Origin: JANOBD01 sp031411495
Lineage (GTDB): Bacteria > Planctomycetota > Phycisphaerae > Tepidisphaerales > Tepidisphaeraceae
Length of the DNA stretch: 64,000 bases
Assembly (NCBI GenBank): GCA_031411495.1
Contig: JANOBD010000219.1
Span: 35,290 to 99,289, forward strand
Direction of reading: 5' to 3'
Position 1 is the stretch's first letter. Every line of letters starts with the position of its first letter. The notes beneath the pieces are model-generated. The model was given only the letters and a program-made list of their open reading frames with translations. It was not told where the DNA came from and searched no databases. The position numbers were made by a program, and so were the translations under genes. Below are positions 18,301-27,199 of the stretch, piece by piece.

Positions 18301-18787
18301 TGACGCCACCGGCGTTGATCACCGTGCCGCCGGAGTAAAGGTTGCTCGCGCCGAGTCGCACAAAGCCGGCTCCGTTTTTCGTCAAGCCGGCAGCGCCGTT
18401 GATCGTGGCATTGATGAAGAGCGAATCGAGCGCTTCATCTGGCGCTTCGGTGATCGAATCGGTGAAGCTCAGGCCGCCCGTCTGCAGCGTGAGTACGCCC
18501 GGGCCTTCGATCGTGTTCTGGGCGAAATGGCCATTGACGAAGGCGCCGATCGCCTGATTGGCGGGCAGGGTGAGCTGCATGAAGCCGCTGAGCGTGGGCG
18601 TGGTGAGGAGGTTGGCCGTGTCGGCCGGACCGGGGACGCCGACGGGCGACCAGTTGAGCGAAGCGCTCATCGCGCCGCCGTCGGGATTGTTCCAGTTGAA
18701 CGATGCCGCCGAGGCGTAATTCAGAAGCGCAAGCGACGGCAGGATCGCGCAGAGCATGCGCCAGCGGATGGTGAACGGAATCGACAT
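15368..18787 (-). CDS. Large autotransporter-like beta-repeat surface protein with FDDLL repeats and PEP-CTERM
   Basis: An 1139-residue exported protein. After a signal peptide (LCAILPSLALLNYASA) come many Gly/Ser/Thr/Asn-rich repeats of the autotransporter-associated type, such as GALSGTGGLTKSGSGELTLT and KYGSGRLVLSGANTYNGQT, which should form a long beta-helix. Near the C-terminus are two dockerin-like units, GDTNLDRTVNFDDLLKLAQN and GDSDYNGAVNFDDLLALAQN. The end is VPEPSLAALL followed by RRRR, a PEP-CTERM signal. There is no outer-membrane barrel, so it is not a true autotransporter. The likely role is at the cell surface or in the matrix; this is inference. Confidence 0.85.
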   Translation of the reverse strand: MSIPFTIRWRMLCAILPSLALLNYASAASFNWNNPDGGAMSASLNWSPVGVPGPADTANLLTTPTLSGFMQLTLPANQAIGAFVNGHFAQNTIEGPGVLTLQTGGLSFTDSITEAPDEALDSLFINATINGAAGLTKNGAGFVRLGASNLYSGGTVINAGGVTATADANFGAAGSTITLNGGTIRAGSSFISTRPISLGINGGRIESFGNLTLNGIISGSGQLNSGRFTGGQLTLGGVNNYSGATNIDNGSTVNLMGRITSGATVRIAGTLNVGSASVGMASNPLSDVANHDLYGGRLNLFAPSSTTTETIGNLNLVYGTSTINLEPNANAGMALTVAALNRSSRSTAFVRGRDLGNGALAANRAILNVTNTATVPLIGGGGTTATNDSIIPFLIGNANTTGGVSPASVVDAGFVTRTTNGLRILDSNDYATTLGVAANDNVRITNSMVTRNTAATMNSLLIRDTLASGGPSGIQGTGALTITSGALAAVSDLAGEELSIDNPIAFGSEAIIHLAPTSDGYSGLTLNGALSGTGGLTKSGSGELTLTGTSSISGPFTINAGLVNFTGSATTGSSSLGSDTTITINAGSSDNQYVGLRAMTPLSTVSRAITIHQDAAANSLAIIGTLGGYGTNFSGPIVIEGGYLNLLGDTDPQVLTFSGSISGAGGLREPNLAMPLAQALRITGSNSYTLGTVIRIGRWEVGSNSALGSGRVYFTGDTDSGSIVAFGAARTLANPLVFRASPTFGGSNALTFTGSVDLGSVARDVTISNTADTTFGGVVSRGGIAKYGSGRLVLSGANTYNGQTIIVDGNLRAANSGALGAATGSERQATFIAALGALELSGSISSGEYLFFGANGLPITSARSDGNLRSVSGNNTLTAPIAFDNIGTVGIDAGGTLTLTSDTNDNTADLTARLRKVGAGTLNVRNVRLPGLQIDAGQVRVSPSGIPAGTSRVSSLTIAAGATLDLTNNALILDYASPSPLASVQSMLQGGKILTSVATPGAAVGFAEASRLFTTFPANFAAQSVDSTTVLLIQTLKGDTNLDRTVNFDDLLKLAQNYNLTGKTWADGDSDYNGAVNFDDLLALAQNYGGTVTLTQLTAAAGGQFASDWTLAMGLVPEPSLAALLATGAALARRRRFVR

Positions 18788-18961
18788 GGAACGAGCGCTC
18801 CCGGGGTCAAATCAACGTGTCGACGATCGCGCCGACCGCGATCACGACAATTACTCTAGAAGGTACACGGCAAATGGCGGTCCCCCGGAAGTTTAGACGC
18901 CGTCGAGGAGGCTTCGAGGCAGGGAAATGTGAATCTGCGCGAAGATTTTCAGCTTGGCCGA

Positions 18962-21900
18962 TCAGTTCTGCCGCCGCCGACGACAAAAACCGGCCACAAG
19001 GGCGATCGAGAGCATTGTCGGCTCCGGAACCATGGATCGCGCCATCGCCCAATCGCTCGCGAACCGCGCCGCCGCGGAAGGGTCTGACACCAGCGCGCCA
19101 TTGCTGAGGAACGTCAATCCGTAGTTCTGCGCGACCCAGAGGAGGTCGTCGAAATCGACGTGGCCGTTGTAGGTAAAGTCGCCTTGGAACCAGTCGCGCT
19201 GGCCGGCCATCTCGTAGTTTTGTGCCAGCGCCAAGAGATCGTCAAAGCTCACCGTGCCATTGAGATTCGCGTCCCCGCGAAGCGTATAGCGGAACACGAC
19301 AGCCTGGGCCGCCGGCGAGAAGGAGAGGTCGAGAAACGCCGTCATCGCGACCGCGTCGATGTCGGTATAGCCGATGCCGTAATTCGCGGTGGAGGCGTTC
19401 AGCAGGCTCGAAGTGATGCCGTTGGTCCCGTTCCACGCGCCGCCATTGAAACCGTTGTAGACCAACTGGCGAATCGCCGCGAGGTCGCTCGGTGAAGAGT
19501 TCGCCGTGCTGTAGTAAACAGCCGCTCCGCCTTTGCCCACGTTCATCACGCCGCCGCTGCTGGTCCGTATCGTGCCCAGTTCGATGGCGACAGGCGTCGT
19601 TGCGTTCATGTCCACCCGACCCCCGAGCAACATGAGGTTGTCGGTCGCCAGATGACCACCATTGATCTTGACGGACGAATTGGCGTAGACCGCGACCGCG
19701 GCTGCGGAGAGCGAGCCGTTGTTGAGATTGACCGTCGATCGGCCGCCGGGAACAGGCGACGCGTCGCCGCTGCCACCGACGAAGAGAGTTCCGTCGATCG
19801 CCAGGAGCGTGTCGGCATCTTCAACGGCCGCGCCGCCGCCGATATTCAGTGTCGCCGTCGAACCCGCGCTGGGCCGGATCGACATCTGCAGATTCCCGCT
19901 GGCCGGATCCGCCATGTTTTCGTACACGCCAACGAACGCGCCATTGCGAAGGGTGAGCGTCGCGCTCGCGTTGGTGAACGCATTGGCCGTGGGGGCTTCC
20001 GCCATCGTGATCAGCTTGCCACTGTCGACCGTCGTGCCGGGTCCATCAACGGTCATGGTCGCGATTGTGTTGCTGGCGGCGGCAATGGCGATCGCGCCGT
20101 CGAGATTGGGGTTGATGTTGTTATCGACCAGTCGCAGGCTCGCGCCGCTGTCGACCGTGAGAGATGACCGCGTCGAGGCGTTGGCCGAGAGCAACAGGTC
20201 GGATGCGAGATCGGTCGGCAGGCCGATCAGCCCGCCGCTGCCGCTGAGAGAAAGTTGAGTCCCGTAGCCGGAGAGCGTGATCTGCGTGCCGGTGTATCCC
20301 GTACCCGCTCCGGCTGCTGAAGCGCCGCCGGCGCTGAGCGCGATGAATTGCGCGCTCGCGCCATCTCTGATGGTGAAGTTCGTGCTTCCGCCGCCTAGCG
20401 AATCGCCACTGACGCCCCCGAAGATGGCAACACCGGTCGATGCGATCGTGGTGCCGGGATCTTTGACGAGGATCGTCGTGCTGGCGGAAAGTGCGCTCGA
20501 GGTGATGAGGTTGGCGCAGTCCACTCGCGCACCGCTGGAGAGGTTGAGCGTGGCGGCGGTCGCCGGGCCGGTGCGAAAGGGTCGGGCCATCTCGAGCAAT
20601 CCCGTCGCAATACTCGCGTCGGTGGTCAGGCTCATTGTCACGGTCGCGCCCGCACCGGTGGCGATCGCTACCTGTTTTGCGTCGATCCTGGCGAAATCCG
20701 AAACCGTCGTCACATCGGTGGTTCGATCGCCGAGGCCGAGGACGAAGAAGCCGGACGTATCCGTCTGGGCCGAGATCAGGGAACCGGGACCTGACAAGTT
20801 CAATATCGTGTTGGACGCGGCTCCGGTATCCGCGTCGCGATCTGCCGCGTTCGAGTCGTAACGGGAGGTATAGAGCTTCGCACCGCCGTTGATATTGATG
20901 GTGGTGCTGCCGCGTCGGTTGTTGGAATAGCGGTAGCCGCCATTGGTATCAAACGCTTCGGTCGTGGTGACGGTCGTACCTGCGCCGCTGATGTTGATGG
21001 TGTTCGTGCTGGAGGCGGTGCCCGCGGTGCTGTCCGCTCCGGTGATGAAGAGATCTGCCGTCAGCGAACCGCCGGAAAGGATGTTCGTGGTAGTCACCGA
21101 CCCGACTCCCGAACCGACCAGGACCATCCCGTCCTCGCCGCTAACGCGGAGGTCGGCCGACGCGGAGACTTCCATCGAGACGTTACTTACATCCGGTGAA
21201 CCGATCTGCACTTGGCCGACGCCGGATTGACTCGAAATCGATTTGACGTTGGCGTTATTGGTGAACTTGGTGGAGCCGATTCGCCCGGTGCTGATGACCC
21301 AGGCCTGCACGGTCGCCCCGTCCACGACGATGGTGGCATTCGCAGCGTCGGCGGCGCCGCCGAAAACGGAATCGGTGACGTAAGGCGCTTGAGGCAAGAG
21401 CGAGGTGTTGACGCCGGTTAACCGGAGTGTCCCGCTTGCCCCGCCGACGCCAACCCGCGCGTCGTAGTAGCGACCGACAACACCTGCGAAGGTCATGACT
21501 GCCGAGTTACCGGCGCCGCTTCCGACCACGATCGAAGAATCCGCATTGGTCGCGCCGGCCGCCGTCACGCTGAAGGTCGGAACGGTGATGTTGGCGACGC
21601 CCTTGATGACCCGAAACGACGCCGCGGTCAGAATTCCCCCGAAGTTCACTTGTTCGGTTGCGAGCGCGCGGTTGACGGACAGATTGCCGAGCGTGAGCGC
21701 ACTGTCTTGTACCACCGAGTAATTGCCCGACTTGAGCGTGCCGAAGAGGAGGTCATCGCCACTCACCGGCGACGCCACGGGGTTCCAGTTGGCTGCAAAG
21801 CTCGTATACGGCGCGCCGCTCGCGGCCGTCCAACTCTTGAGCGAGTCGCCGCTCGAGGAGTGCGGATTGACCGTGCTGTCGATCCACATCGAGAGGGGGC

Positions 21901-22015
21901 TTCGCTCAATCTGCACCAAACCGCTTCCCAACGACGAGGAGTTGAGCGCGAGCAATGCGGCCGCGCATACGGTTCGGGATAATCGCTTCGACAGGATTCT
22001 CGATTCAGTGGACAT
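18962..22015 (-). CDS. Second large beta-repeat surface protein with FDDLL repeats and PEP-CTERM
   Basis: A 1017-residue exported protein with an N-terminal signal (VCAAALLALNSSSLGSG). The body consists of repetitive Thr/Ser/Ala/Gly-rich segments with recurring patterns such as NTINISGAGTTVTTTEAF and TLNIGGGAAVED, predicted to form a beta-helix. Two dockerin-like units follow (GDANLNGTVSFDDLLALAQN and GDFTYNGHVDFDDLLWVAQN). The tail VPEPTMLSIALVAGFCRRRR is a PEP-CTERM signal. It shares layout but little direct sequence with the downstream gene at 15368-18787; the two are tandem, 174 bases apart. A surface-layer or adhesive role is a guess. Confidence 0.83.
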   Translation of the reverse strand: MSTESRILSKRLSRTVCAAALLALNSSSLGSGLVQIERSPLSMWIDSTVNPHSSSGDSLKSWTAASGAPYTSFAANWNPVASPVSGDDLLFGTLKSGNYSVVQDSALTLGNLSVNRALATEQVNFGGILTAASFRVIKGVANITVPTFSVTAAGATNADSSIVVGSGAGNSAVMTFAGVVGRYYDARVGVGGASGTLRLTGVNTSLLPQAPYVTDSVFGGAADAANATIVVDGATVQAWVISTGRIGSTKFTNNANVKSISSQSGVGQVQIGSPDVSNVSMEVSASADLRVSGEDGMVLVGSGVGSVTTTNILSGGSLTADLFITGADSTAGTASSTNTINISGAGTTVTTTEAFDTNGGYRYSNNRRGSTTININGGAKLYTSRYDSNAADRDADTGAASNTILNLSGPGSLISAQTDTSGFFVLGLGDRTTDVTTVSDFARIDAKQVAIATGAGATVTMSLTTDASIATGLLEMARPFRTGPATAATLNLSSGARVDCANLITSSALSASTTILVKDPGTTIASTGVAIFGGVSGDSLGGGSTNFTIRDGASAQFIALSAGGASAAGAGTGYTGTQITLSGYGTQLSLSGSGGLIGLPTDLASDLLLSANASTRSSLTVDSGASLRLVDNNINPNLDGAIAIAAASNTIATMTVDGPGTTVDSGKLITMAEAPTANAFTNASATLTLRNGAFVGVYENMADPASGNLQMSIRPSAGSTATLNIGGGAAVEDADTLLAIDGTLFVGGSGDASPVPGGRSTVNLNNGSLSAAAVAVYANSSVKINGGHLATDNLMLLGGRVDMNATTPVAIELGTIRTSSGGVMNVGKGGAAVYYSTANSSPSDLAAIRQLVYNGFNGGAWNGTNGITSSLLNASTANYGIGYTDIDAVAMTAFLDLSFSPAAQAVVFRYTLRGDANLNGTVSFDDLLALAQNYEMAGQRDWFQGDFTYNGHVDFDDLLWVAQNYGLTFLSNGALVSDPSAAARFASDWAMARSMVPEPTMLSIALVAGFCRRRRQN

Positions 22016-22332
22016 TCAGGATTCCGTCCGCAAGGGACAAGAGCACACCGGCGAGTGCTTCCCTATTGCACCGCTTCGGGCCCGTCCAAACGCTTTTTTA
22101 CTCGAACGAATGCGATCTGACCGGCGGCCAGACCACGTAGATCATAGTTTGAGCCCGATAATCACTTCAACCAGCGCATCGATTTTTTTGGCATCTTACT
22201 TCTGTTGTTGAAGACCGTCGGGCGGAGTTGAAGTGAGGCTCCGCCATGGCCGATTAGACCGTAGCGGAGCGGCCTAAGCGGTATGCCTTAACGGTGATCC
22301 GAGATTCATCAGCCAGCAGTCGAGCACAACCT
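22016..22332. other. Divergent promoter region between surface protein and PilZ gene
   Basis: 317 bases between two divergent starts. An AT-rich segment (GATTTTTTTGG, about 22180-22190) and short CTTCAAC/GTTGAAG inverted words are visible. I see no gene and no convincing -35/-10 pair. Confidence 0.4.
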
Positions 22333-23091
22333 ATGACCGAAACTCAAGACGAACTGCTCATCGCCGCCGCCAACGAGCATGCATCGTGCATCATTTCATT
22401 GCCAAGCAGCCCTGTTGCGTCGATTCGACGATCAAAGCTCCTCCATATCGACGAGTCGGTCGTGTCGCTGCTGTTGGAGAAGGCCGACTGTCCGCTGGTC
22501 GAGCAACTCATCGCCGAATCGCTTCCGGTCCACGTCACAATCCGGTCAGACAACGCGGACATTCTGTTTCATTCGTTGCCGGTAGCGATCGATCTCACCT
22601 TCCTCACGACTGACAAACGGGTCGTGACCGCGCTCCAACTCAAGCTTCCGGAAAAGTTCTCGACGTCGCAGCGCCGCCGAGTGTTCCGTATTCCGGTCAC
22701 GCCGGAGGATGGACTGATTGTGAAGCTATGGCGCGTGAACGACTACGTCCTGATTCGCGACCGTCCGCTGCCTAGTCAGGAACTGCCGTGTGATCCCATG
22801 AATCTAGGCGAAGGTGGGCTCGGCGCGCTCGTCCGCGCCAGTTCGCACCAGGCGTTGAACCTGAAGTTCAATCAACGATTTCGCACGGAAATCCGATTCG
22901 GCAAGCACGAAATTCTTCTCGAAGCGCGGCTTCGCCATCCCGAGCAGACGCACCGCGACGACGACTCGGCCGTCTGCGGTTTCGAGTTCATGCACAATGA
23001 GCGCGATGTGGAATCGCGCCGACACCGGCAAAAGCTGCAACTGGTTTTGAGTGAGCTGCAGCGCGCGGCGTTTCGCCGAATGAGCGCTTGA
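22333..23091 (+). CDS. PilZ-domain protein, YcgR-like
   Basis: A 252-residue cytoplasmic protein with the YcgR layout: an N-terminal YcgR-type beta domain (1-110) followed by a PilZ domain. The PilZ signature is QRRRVFRIPV (RRRVFR 114-119) and MNLGEGGLGA (NLGEGG 157-162), with CGFEFM near the end. The second motif has Gly where most PilZ proteins have Ser (usually DxSxxG), so c-di-GMP affinity could be altered. Such proteins usually link c-di-GMP to motility or polysaccharide export. I chose ATG 22333; a GTG at 22294 is also possible. It converges with the EIIA gene 32 bases away. Confidence 0.75.
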   Translation: MTETQDELLIAAANEHASCIISLPSSPVASIRRSKLLHIDESVVSLLLEKADCPLVEQLIAESLPVHVTIRSDNADILFHSLPVAIDLTFLTTDKRVVTALQLKLPEKFSTSQRRRVFRIPVTPEDGLIVKLWRVNDYVLIRDRPLPSQELPCDPMNLGEGGLGALVRASSHQALNLKFNQRFRTEIRFGKHEILLEARLRHPEQTHRDDDSAVCGFEFMHNERDVESRRHRQKLQLVLSELQRAAFRRMSA

Positions 23092-23123
23092 ATGGTCGGG
23101 AACGATCCACGCTAATCGCGCGA

Positions 23124-23588
23124 TCAGCCCATCTGATCTTCCTGCGTGCTGATCAACTTGAGCACATCCTCGGCGCTGGCCGCTCGATTCATGTCGGCGC
23201 GGAAGCGGTCAATCATCATCAGTCGAGTAATTCGCGCCAATGTCGCGATGTGAGCGACCGAGCGGTCTGGCGGGCTCACGAGCAGCCAGACGATCGAAAC
23301 GGGCCGCCCGTCGATGGCCTGAAAATCGATCGGTCCAGGGCATCGGCCGATCGCCATGGTCAGCCCGGTCGCGCCGGCGGTTCTCCCGTGCGGGATCGCC
23401 AGTCCGTAGCCGATGCCTGTGGTGCGCGTCGCTTCGCGCTCGAGGACCGCTTCCAGCACCTTGCCACTGTCGGTGACATCGCCGCTGACGTGAAGCAGAT
23501 CGATCAGTTCACGGATCGCATCTGTCTTGGTCGACGCGACCAGCGGAACTTTGATGTTCTGAATCTTGAGGGTATCGGTCAATCGCAT
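23124..23588 (-). CDS. PTS EIIA domain protein, PtsN/FruA-like
   Basis: A stand-alone 154-residue EIIA of the fructose/nitrogen class. The phosphorylated His67 lies in GLAIPHGRT, preceded by the typical ATRTTGIGYG segment. The helix-rich C-terminus (IATLARITRLM) also fits. No EI, HPr or sugar permease gene is nearby, which favours a regulatory PtsN-like role over sugar uptake. The substrate and partners cannot be read here. There is no obvious Shine-Dalgarno sequence before ATG 23588. Confidence 0.85.
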   Translation of the reverse strand: MRLTDTLKIQNIKVPLVASTKTDAIRELIDLLHVSGDVTDSGKVLEAVLEREATRTTGIGYGLAIPHGRTAGATGLTMAIGRCPGPIDFQAIDGRPVSIVWLLVSPPDRSVAHIATLARITRLMMIDRFRADMNRAASAEDVLKLISTQEDQMG

Positions 23589-23869
23589 GAATGGCGTCTT
23601 CTTGTACGGTCACTCCATGCGCACGCGGCCCAGCGCCATGCGGCACAGTTAATCCGCAGATGCTACAGACAACCCGTCGCGCGGGCAATCGCGCGCCGCG
23701 GTTGCCGCCAGATGTGGCTACCGAGTCTGGATGAATTGGCGCCCGCGGCACGATCTATTGACGTCAACCCTCGCGAACCACATGATCATTCGTCGGCGTC
23801 GGACTGGGAGAGTCCCGCCGGATCCGGACGACAACCAGGACAAAAACCCAACAGGAAGCGAGTAAGGAC

Positions 23870-24175
23870 ATGTCGGCAATCGACACCGCTCAGACGGCAG
23901 GAAAGGATTCGCCCCAAAGCGTTCAGTTGTTCCAACGTGCCCATCAGAAGATGGTGATGTTGCAGCGGGTGGAGGATCAACTTCAGCAACTTCTCAACCA
24001 GCGCCGGAGCGTGCAAGACGAACTGCGCGGCATCCAGGCTCAGATCAACGACGAGTTTGATCGTCTGCTTCGGGCGGGCGCGAATAGCGGGGCCAGCCCA
24101 ACCCGCCTGCTCGCAGAAATCGCCGACGACGTGAAGCGCAGTACCCGCGACGTCGAGCCGGCGAGCGTCGACTGA
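23870..24175 (+). CDS. Small coiled-coil protein of unknown function
   Basis: 101 residues, highly charged and Gln-rich. A long helix from about residue 16 to 70 (QKMVMLQRVEDQLQQLLNQR) looks like a coiled coil. No membrane segment or motif is recognised. AGGAAG followed by GTAAGGAC precedes ATG 23870, supporting translation. A strong terminator follows 36 bases downstream, so it is probably a single-gene transcript. Confidence 0.6.
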   Translation: MSAIDTAQTAGKDSPQSVQLFQRAHQKMVMLQRVEDQLQQLLNQRRSVQDELRGIQAQINDEFDRLLRAGANSGASPTRLLAEIADDVKRSTRDVEPASVD

Positions 24176-24210
24176 GTCTTCTGATCGGAGCGGCGACTAG
24201 ATAAAAGCGG

Positions 24211-24245
24211 ATGCGCAGCGCCAACGGCGCTGCGCATTTCTCTTT
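24211..24245 (+). terminator. Rho-independent terminator after the small coiled-coil gene
   Basis: ATGCGCAGCGCC (24211-24222) pairs perfectly with GGCGCTGCGCAT (24226-24237) over a 3-base loop. The T-rich run TTCTCTTTC follows. Confidence 0.75.
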
Positions 24246-24383
24246 CGCTCGCCGCCGAGCCGCAACACCCGGCGCGCGACGGGAAAAAAGTCGGAAGTTT
24301 TGCTTGCGCGTCGAGATCGCGCCTATCGTGTGGCAAAAAGGGCCTAGGGCCACCATTTCTATACCCGCTAACCGGAGTCGTCG

Positions 24384-26519
24384 ATGCAGACCGCCGTTGG
24401 CAAGCCGTTGGATCGAGTGGATGGCAAATTGAAAGTCACCGGTGGCGCGCGCTATGCAGCTGAAGCGCCGGTTCAAGGCGTCGCCTTTGCGACGATCGTT
24501 CAAAGCACGATCGCCCGTGGGAAGATCAAGTCGATCGACGTCGCCGCCGCCAAGGCCGCGCCGGGCGTGATTGACATCCTTACACCGAACAACAAGCCCA
24601 CTCTCAAAGCGTATCAACCCGATTTCATGAAGGGCGGCATGCCAGCAGAGATGCGCCTGCCGTTGAGCGACATGGAAGTCAATCACGCCGGCCAGCACGT
24701 GGCGGTTGTCGTTGCCAGGACACTCGAGCAGTCGCGCTACGCGGCGTCGCTCGTGAAGATCGACTACGAAGCGCAACCCGCCGCGCTCGACTTCAATTCC
24801 CCGGATGCCCAGGTGAAGTTGACTCCAGATTTTTTCGGGGAAGCGCTTACCGAGGAAATCGGCAACGTGGACACTGCGTTGCGCGAAGTCGATTCGGTCA
24901 TGCACGAGGCGGCATACAACACGCCACACGAGTCGCACAATCCGATGGAGCCAAGCGCGACCATTGCCGTCTTCGAAGGCGACCGATTGACGGTTTATGA
25001 TTCGACGCAATGGGTCATGGGCACGCGCGCGATCATCGCCGATTCGCTCGGCATGCCGCGCGAAAACGTGCGCGTGATTTGTCCGTTCGTCGGTGGCGCA
25101 TTCGGGTGCAAAGGTTTCATCTGGCCACACACGATTCTCGCGGTGATGGCTGCGAAGCAGTGCAACGTGCCGGTGAAGCTTGTGCTCACCCGCGCCCAGA
25201 TGTTCACGAGCTGCGGCCATCGCCCGATGACGCGCCAGACGATTTCTGTCGCCGCCCGTCGCGACGGAACGGTGACAGCTATTCGCCACGTCGCGCGGAT
25301 GCAGGGCTCGAGAGTCGGCGGATTTGTCGAGCCGTGCGGAATGGGCACGACCCGTGCCATCTACGACGTGCCGAACCTGGCATGGAAACACGAAGTCGTC
25401 CCGCTCGATCTCCCGGAGCCCACGTTCATGCGTGCGCCGGGCGAGTGTCCGGGTTCCTTCGCGCTGGAAAGTGCGATCGACGAGCTCGCATCTAAGCTCG
25501 GGCTCGATCCGCTTGAAATCCGTCTCAAGAACCACGCCAAGACCAAGTTTCCCGCAACCGGACTGCCGTTTTCGAGCAATTATCTCGCGGAGTGTTATAC
25601 GACCGCTGCGGAGAAGTTCGGCTGGTCGAAGCGCGATCCCAAGCCCAAGTCGATGACCGAAAATGGCATGCTGATCGGCTACGGAATGGCCACCGCGACG
25701 TTCCCCGGGAATCGATTCGGCGGCGCCGCCCGAATTCGCATGATGAACGACGGCCGTGTCGTCGTCTCCACCGCCGCGCACGACGTGGGTACGGGCGCTT
25801 ACACGGTGTTGACGCAGATCGCCGCGGATGCGCTCGGCGTTGACCCATCGCTGGTGAAGATGGAACTCGGCGATTCGATCCTCCCGCCCGGCCCGCTTGC
25901 CGGCGGCTCCAACACCACCGCGACCGTCTCGGGCATGATCGTCAACGCCGCGCAGGAACTGGCCAAAACGTTGGGAAAACCGGATGGGAAGGGAGATGAA
26001 CTGGTTCAGGCGGTAAAGGCCACCGGTAAACCGTTCGTCGAAGCGATGGGCTCGAGCGCGCCGGGGCCGGAAATGGCGCAACACGCGTTCCATTCGTTTG
26101 GTGCTCACTTCGTCCAGATCGCGATCGACCCGCTCATGCCCCGCGTGCAGGTGCGCCGCGTCGTCTCCATGTTCGATGTCGGCAGGATCATCAACCCGAA
26201 GACCGCGCGGTCGCAGGGCGTCGGCTCGATCGTAATGGGCATCGGCATGGCGCTCACCGAGCAGACGCATTACGACCTGCGCACCGGCCGAACCATCAAC
26301 GACAACCTTGCAGATTACGCGGTTCCCGTGAACGCGGACATCGGCGACATCGAGGTGATGTTCACCGACAAGCCGGATCCGTATTTCAATCCGATGGGCG
26401 TCCGCGGGCTCGGCGAGATCGGCATCACCGGAATCGCCGCCGCGATCGCCAACGCCGTCTATCACGCGACGGGCGTCCGCGTCCGCGAACTCCCGATCAG
26501 TCCACACAAGATCATCTAG
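24384..26519 (+). CDS. Molybdenum-binding subunit of an aldehyde/xanthine-type hydroxylase, PaoC-like
   Basis: A 711-residue large subunit of the xanthine oxidase family. It binds the molybdopterin cofactor and carries the active site: GGAFGCKG near residue 235, MRAPGE with the conserved Arg, the cofactor segment GGSNTTATVSG, and GLGEIG with catalytic Glu678 near the C-terminus. Among family members it most resembles the periplasmic aldehyde oxidoreductase type (E. coli PaoC/YagR). It has no signal peptide, so it would be exported together with its Tat-tagged partner encoded next door. GGAG lies six bases before ATG 24384. It is the first gene of a five-gene operon. The substrate is unknown. 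Confidence 0.92.
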   Translation: MQTAVGKPLDRVDGKLKVTGGARYAAEAPVQGVAFATIVQSTIARGKIKSIDVAAAKAAPGVIDILTPNNKPTLKAYQPDFMKGGMPAEMRLPLSDMEVNHAGQHVAVVVARTLEQSRYAASLVKIDYEAQPAALDFNSPDAQVKLTPDFFGEALTEEIGNVDTALREVDSVMHEAAYNTPHESHNPMEPSATIAVFEGDRLTVYDSTQWVMGTRAIIADSLGMPRENVRVICPFVGGAFGCKGFIWPHTILAVMAAKQCNVPVKLVLTRAQMFTSCGHRPMTRQTISVAARRDGTVTAIRHVARMQGSRVGGFVEPCGMGTTRAIYDVPNLAWKHEVVPLDLPEPTFMRAPGECPGSFALESAIDELASKLGLDPLEIRLKNHAKTKFPATGLPFSSNYLAECYTTAAEKFGWSKRDPKPKSMTENGMLIGYGMATATFPGNRFGGAARIRMMNDGRVVVSTAAHDVGTGAYTVLTQIAADALGVDPSLVKMELGDSILPPGPLAGGSNTTATVSGMIVNAAQELAKTLGKPDGKGDELVQAVKATGKPFVEAMGSSAPGPEMAQHAFHSFGAHFVQIAIDPLMPRVQVRRVVSMFDVGRIINPKTARSQGVGSIVMGIGMALTEQTHYDLRTGRTINDNLADYAVPVNADIGDIEVMFTDKPDPYFNPMGVRGLGEIGITGIAAAIANAVYHATGVRVRELPISPHKII

Positions 26520-26566
26520 ACGATTTCCAGAAATGCTTTGAACGATCGTGTTCAGTGAGGTGAAGC

Positions 26567-27154
26567 ATGTCCGATGAACCGACAACAACGGTCAGCCGAC
26601 GCGAGTTTGTAGCCGGTAGCCTGGCCGCGGGCGCGGTGATCGCGGGCGCGCCGTTCGCTCATGCCGACGATTCCAACGTCGCGCCGGCGAGCGAACTTCA
26701 CAAAGTCTCGTTCAAAATCAACGGCAAGGAGCAATCACTGCAGATCGACCCGCGATCGACGCTGCTCGACACGCTCCGCGAATCGCTTTCGCTGAACGGT
26801 ACGAAGAAAGGGTGCGATCACGGCCAGTGCGGCGCTTGTACCGTTCACGTGGACGGCCAACGCGTGCTTTCGTGTCTCACCCTCGCGGCCCAGGTCGATG
26901 GCCGTGAAGTGACGAGCGTCGAGGGCCTGGCAAGCGGCGAAGACCTGCATCCGATGCAGCAGGCGTTCATCAAACACGATGCGTTTCAGTGCGGCTACTG
27001 CACGAGCGGCCAGCTGATGTCGGCGGTCGCATGCGTGAAAGAAGGGCACTGCGGCAGCGCAGATGAAGTCAAGGAATACATGAGCGGCAACCTCTGTCGC
27101 TGCGACGCTTATCCGAACATCGTTTCGGCGATCCTCGAGGTCGCCGGTAAATGA
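26567..27154 (+). CDS. 2Fe-2S subunit of the Mo hydroxylase with Tat signal, PaoA-like
   Basis: 195 residues. The N-terminus SRREFVAGSLAAGAVIAG is a twin-arginine (Tat) signal, with Arg11 and Arg12. The mature part has the two clusters of this family: a ferredoxin-like GCDHGQCGAC plus a later Cys, and the helical CGYC...NLCRC. These relay electrons from the Mo centre to FAD. The signal implies that the assembled complex works outside the cytoplasm, as in E. coli PaoABC. GAGG stands before ATG 26567, and the gene lies 47 bases after the Mo subunit. Confidence 0.93.
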   Translation: MSDEPTTTVSRREFVAGSLAAGAVIAGAPFAHADDSNVAPASELHKVSFKINGKEQSLQIDPRSTLLDTLRESLSLNGTKKGCDHGQCGACTVHVDGQRVLSCLTLAAQVDGREVTSVEGLASGEDLHPMQQAFIKHDAFQCGYCTSGQLMSAVACVKEGHCGSADEVKEYMSGNLCRCDAYPNIVSAILEVAGK

Positions 27155-27199
27155 GTCCATGAAGCCGGCTCAGTCATGAGCCGTTAAGTCTGGTGAACC

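Noticed and set aside
24045..26588. Long open frame of 847 codons opposite the Mo subunit gene
   Set aside because: It is the antisense of a well-supported gene. Its sequence is Arg/His-rich with no domain, as expected from reading GC-rich coding DNA backwards.
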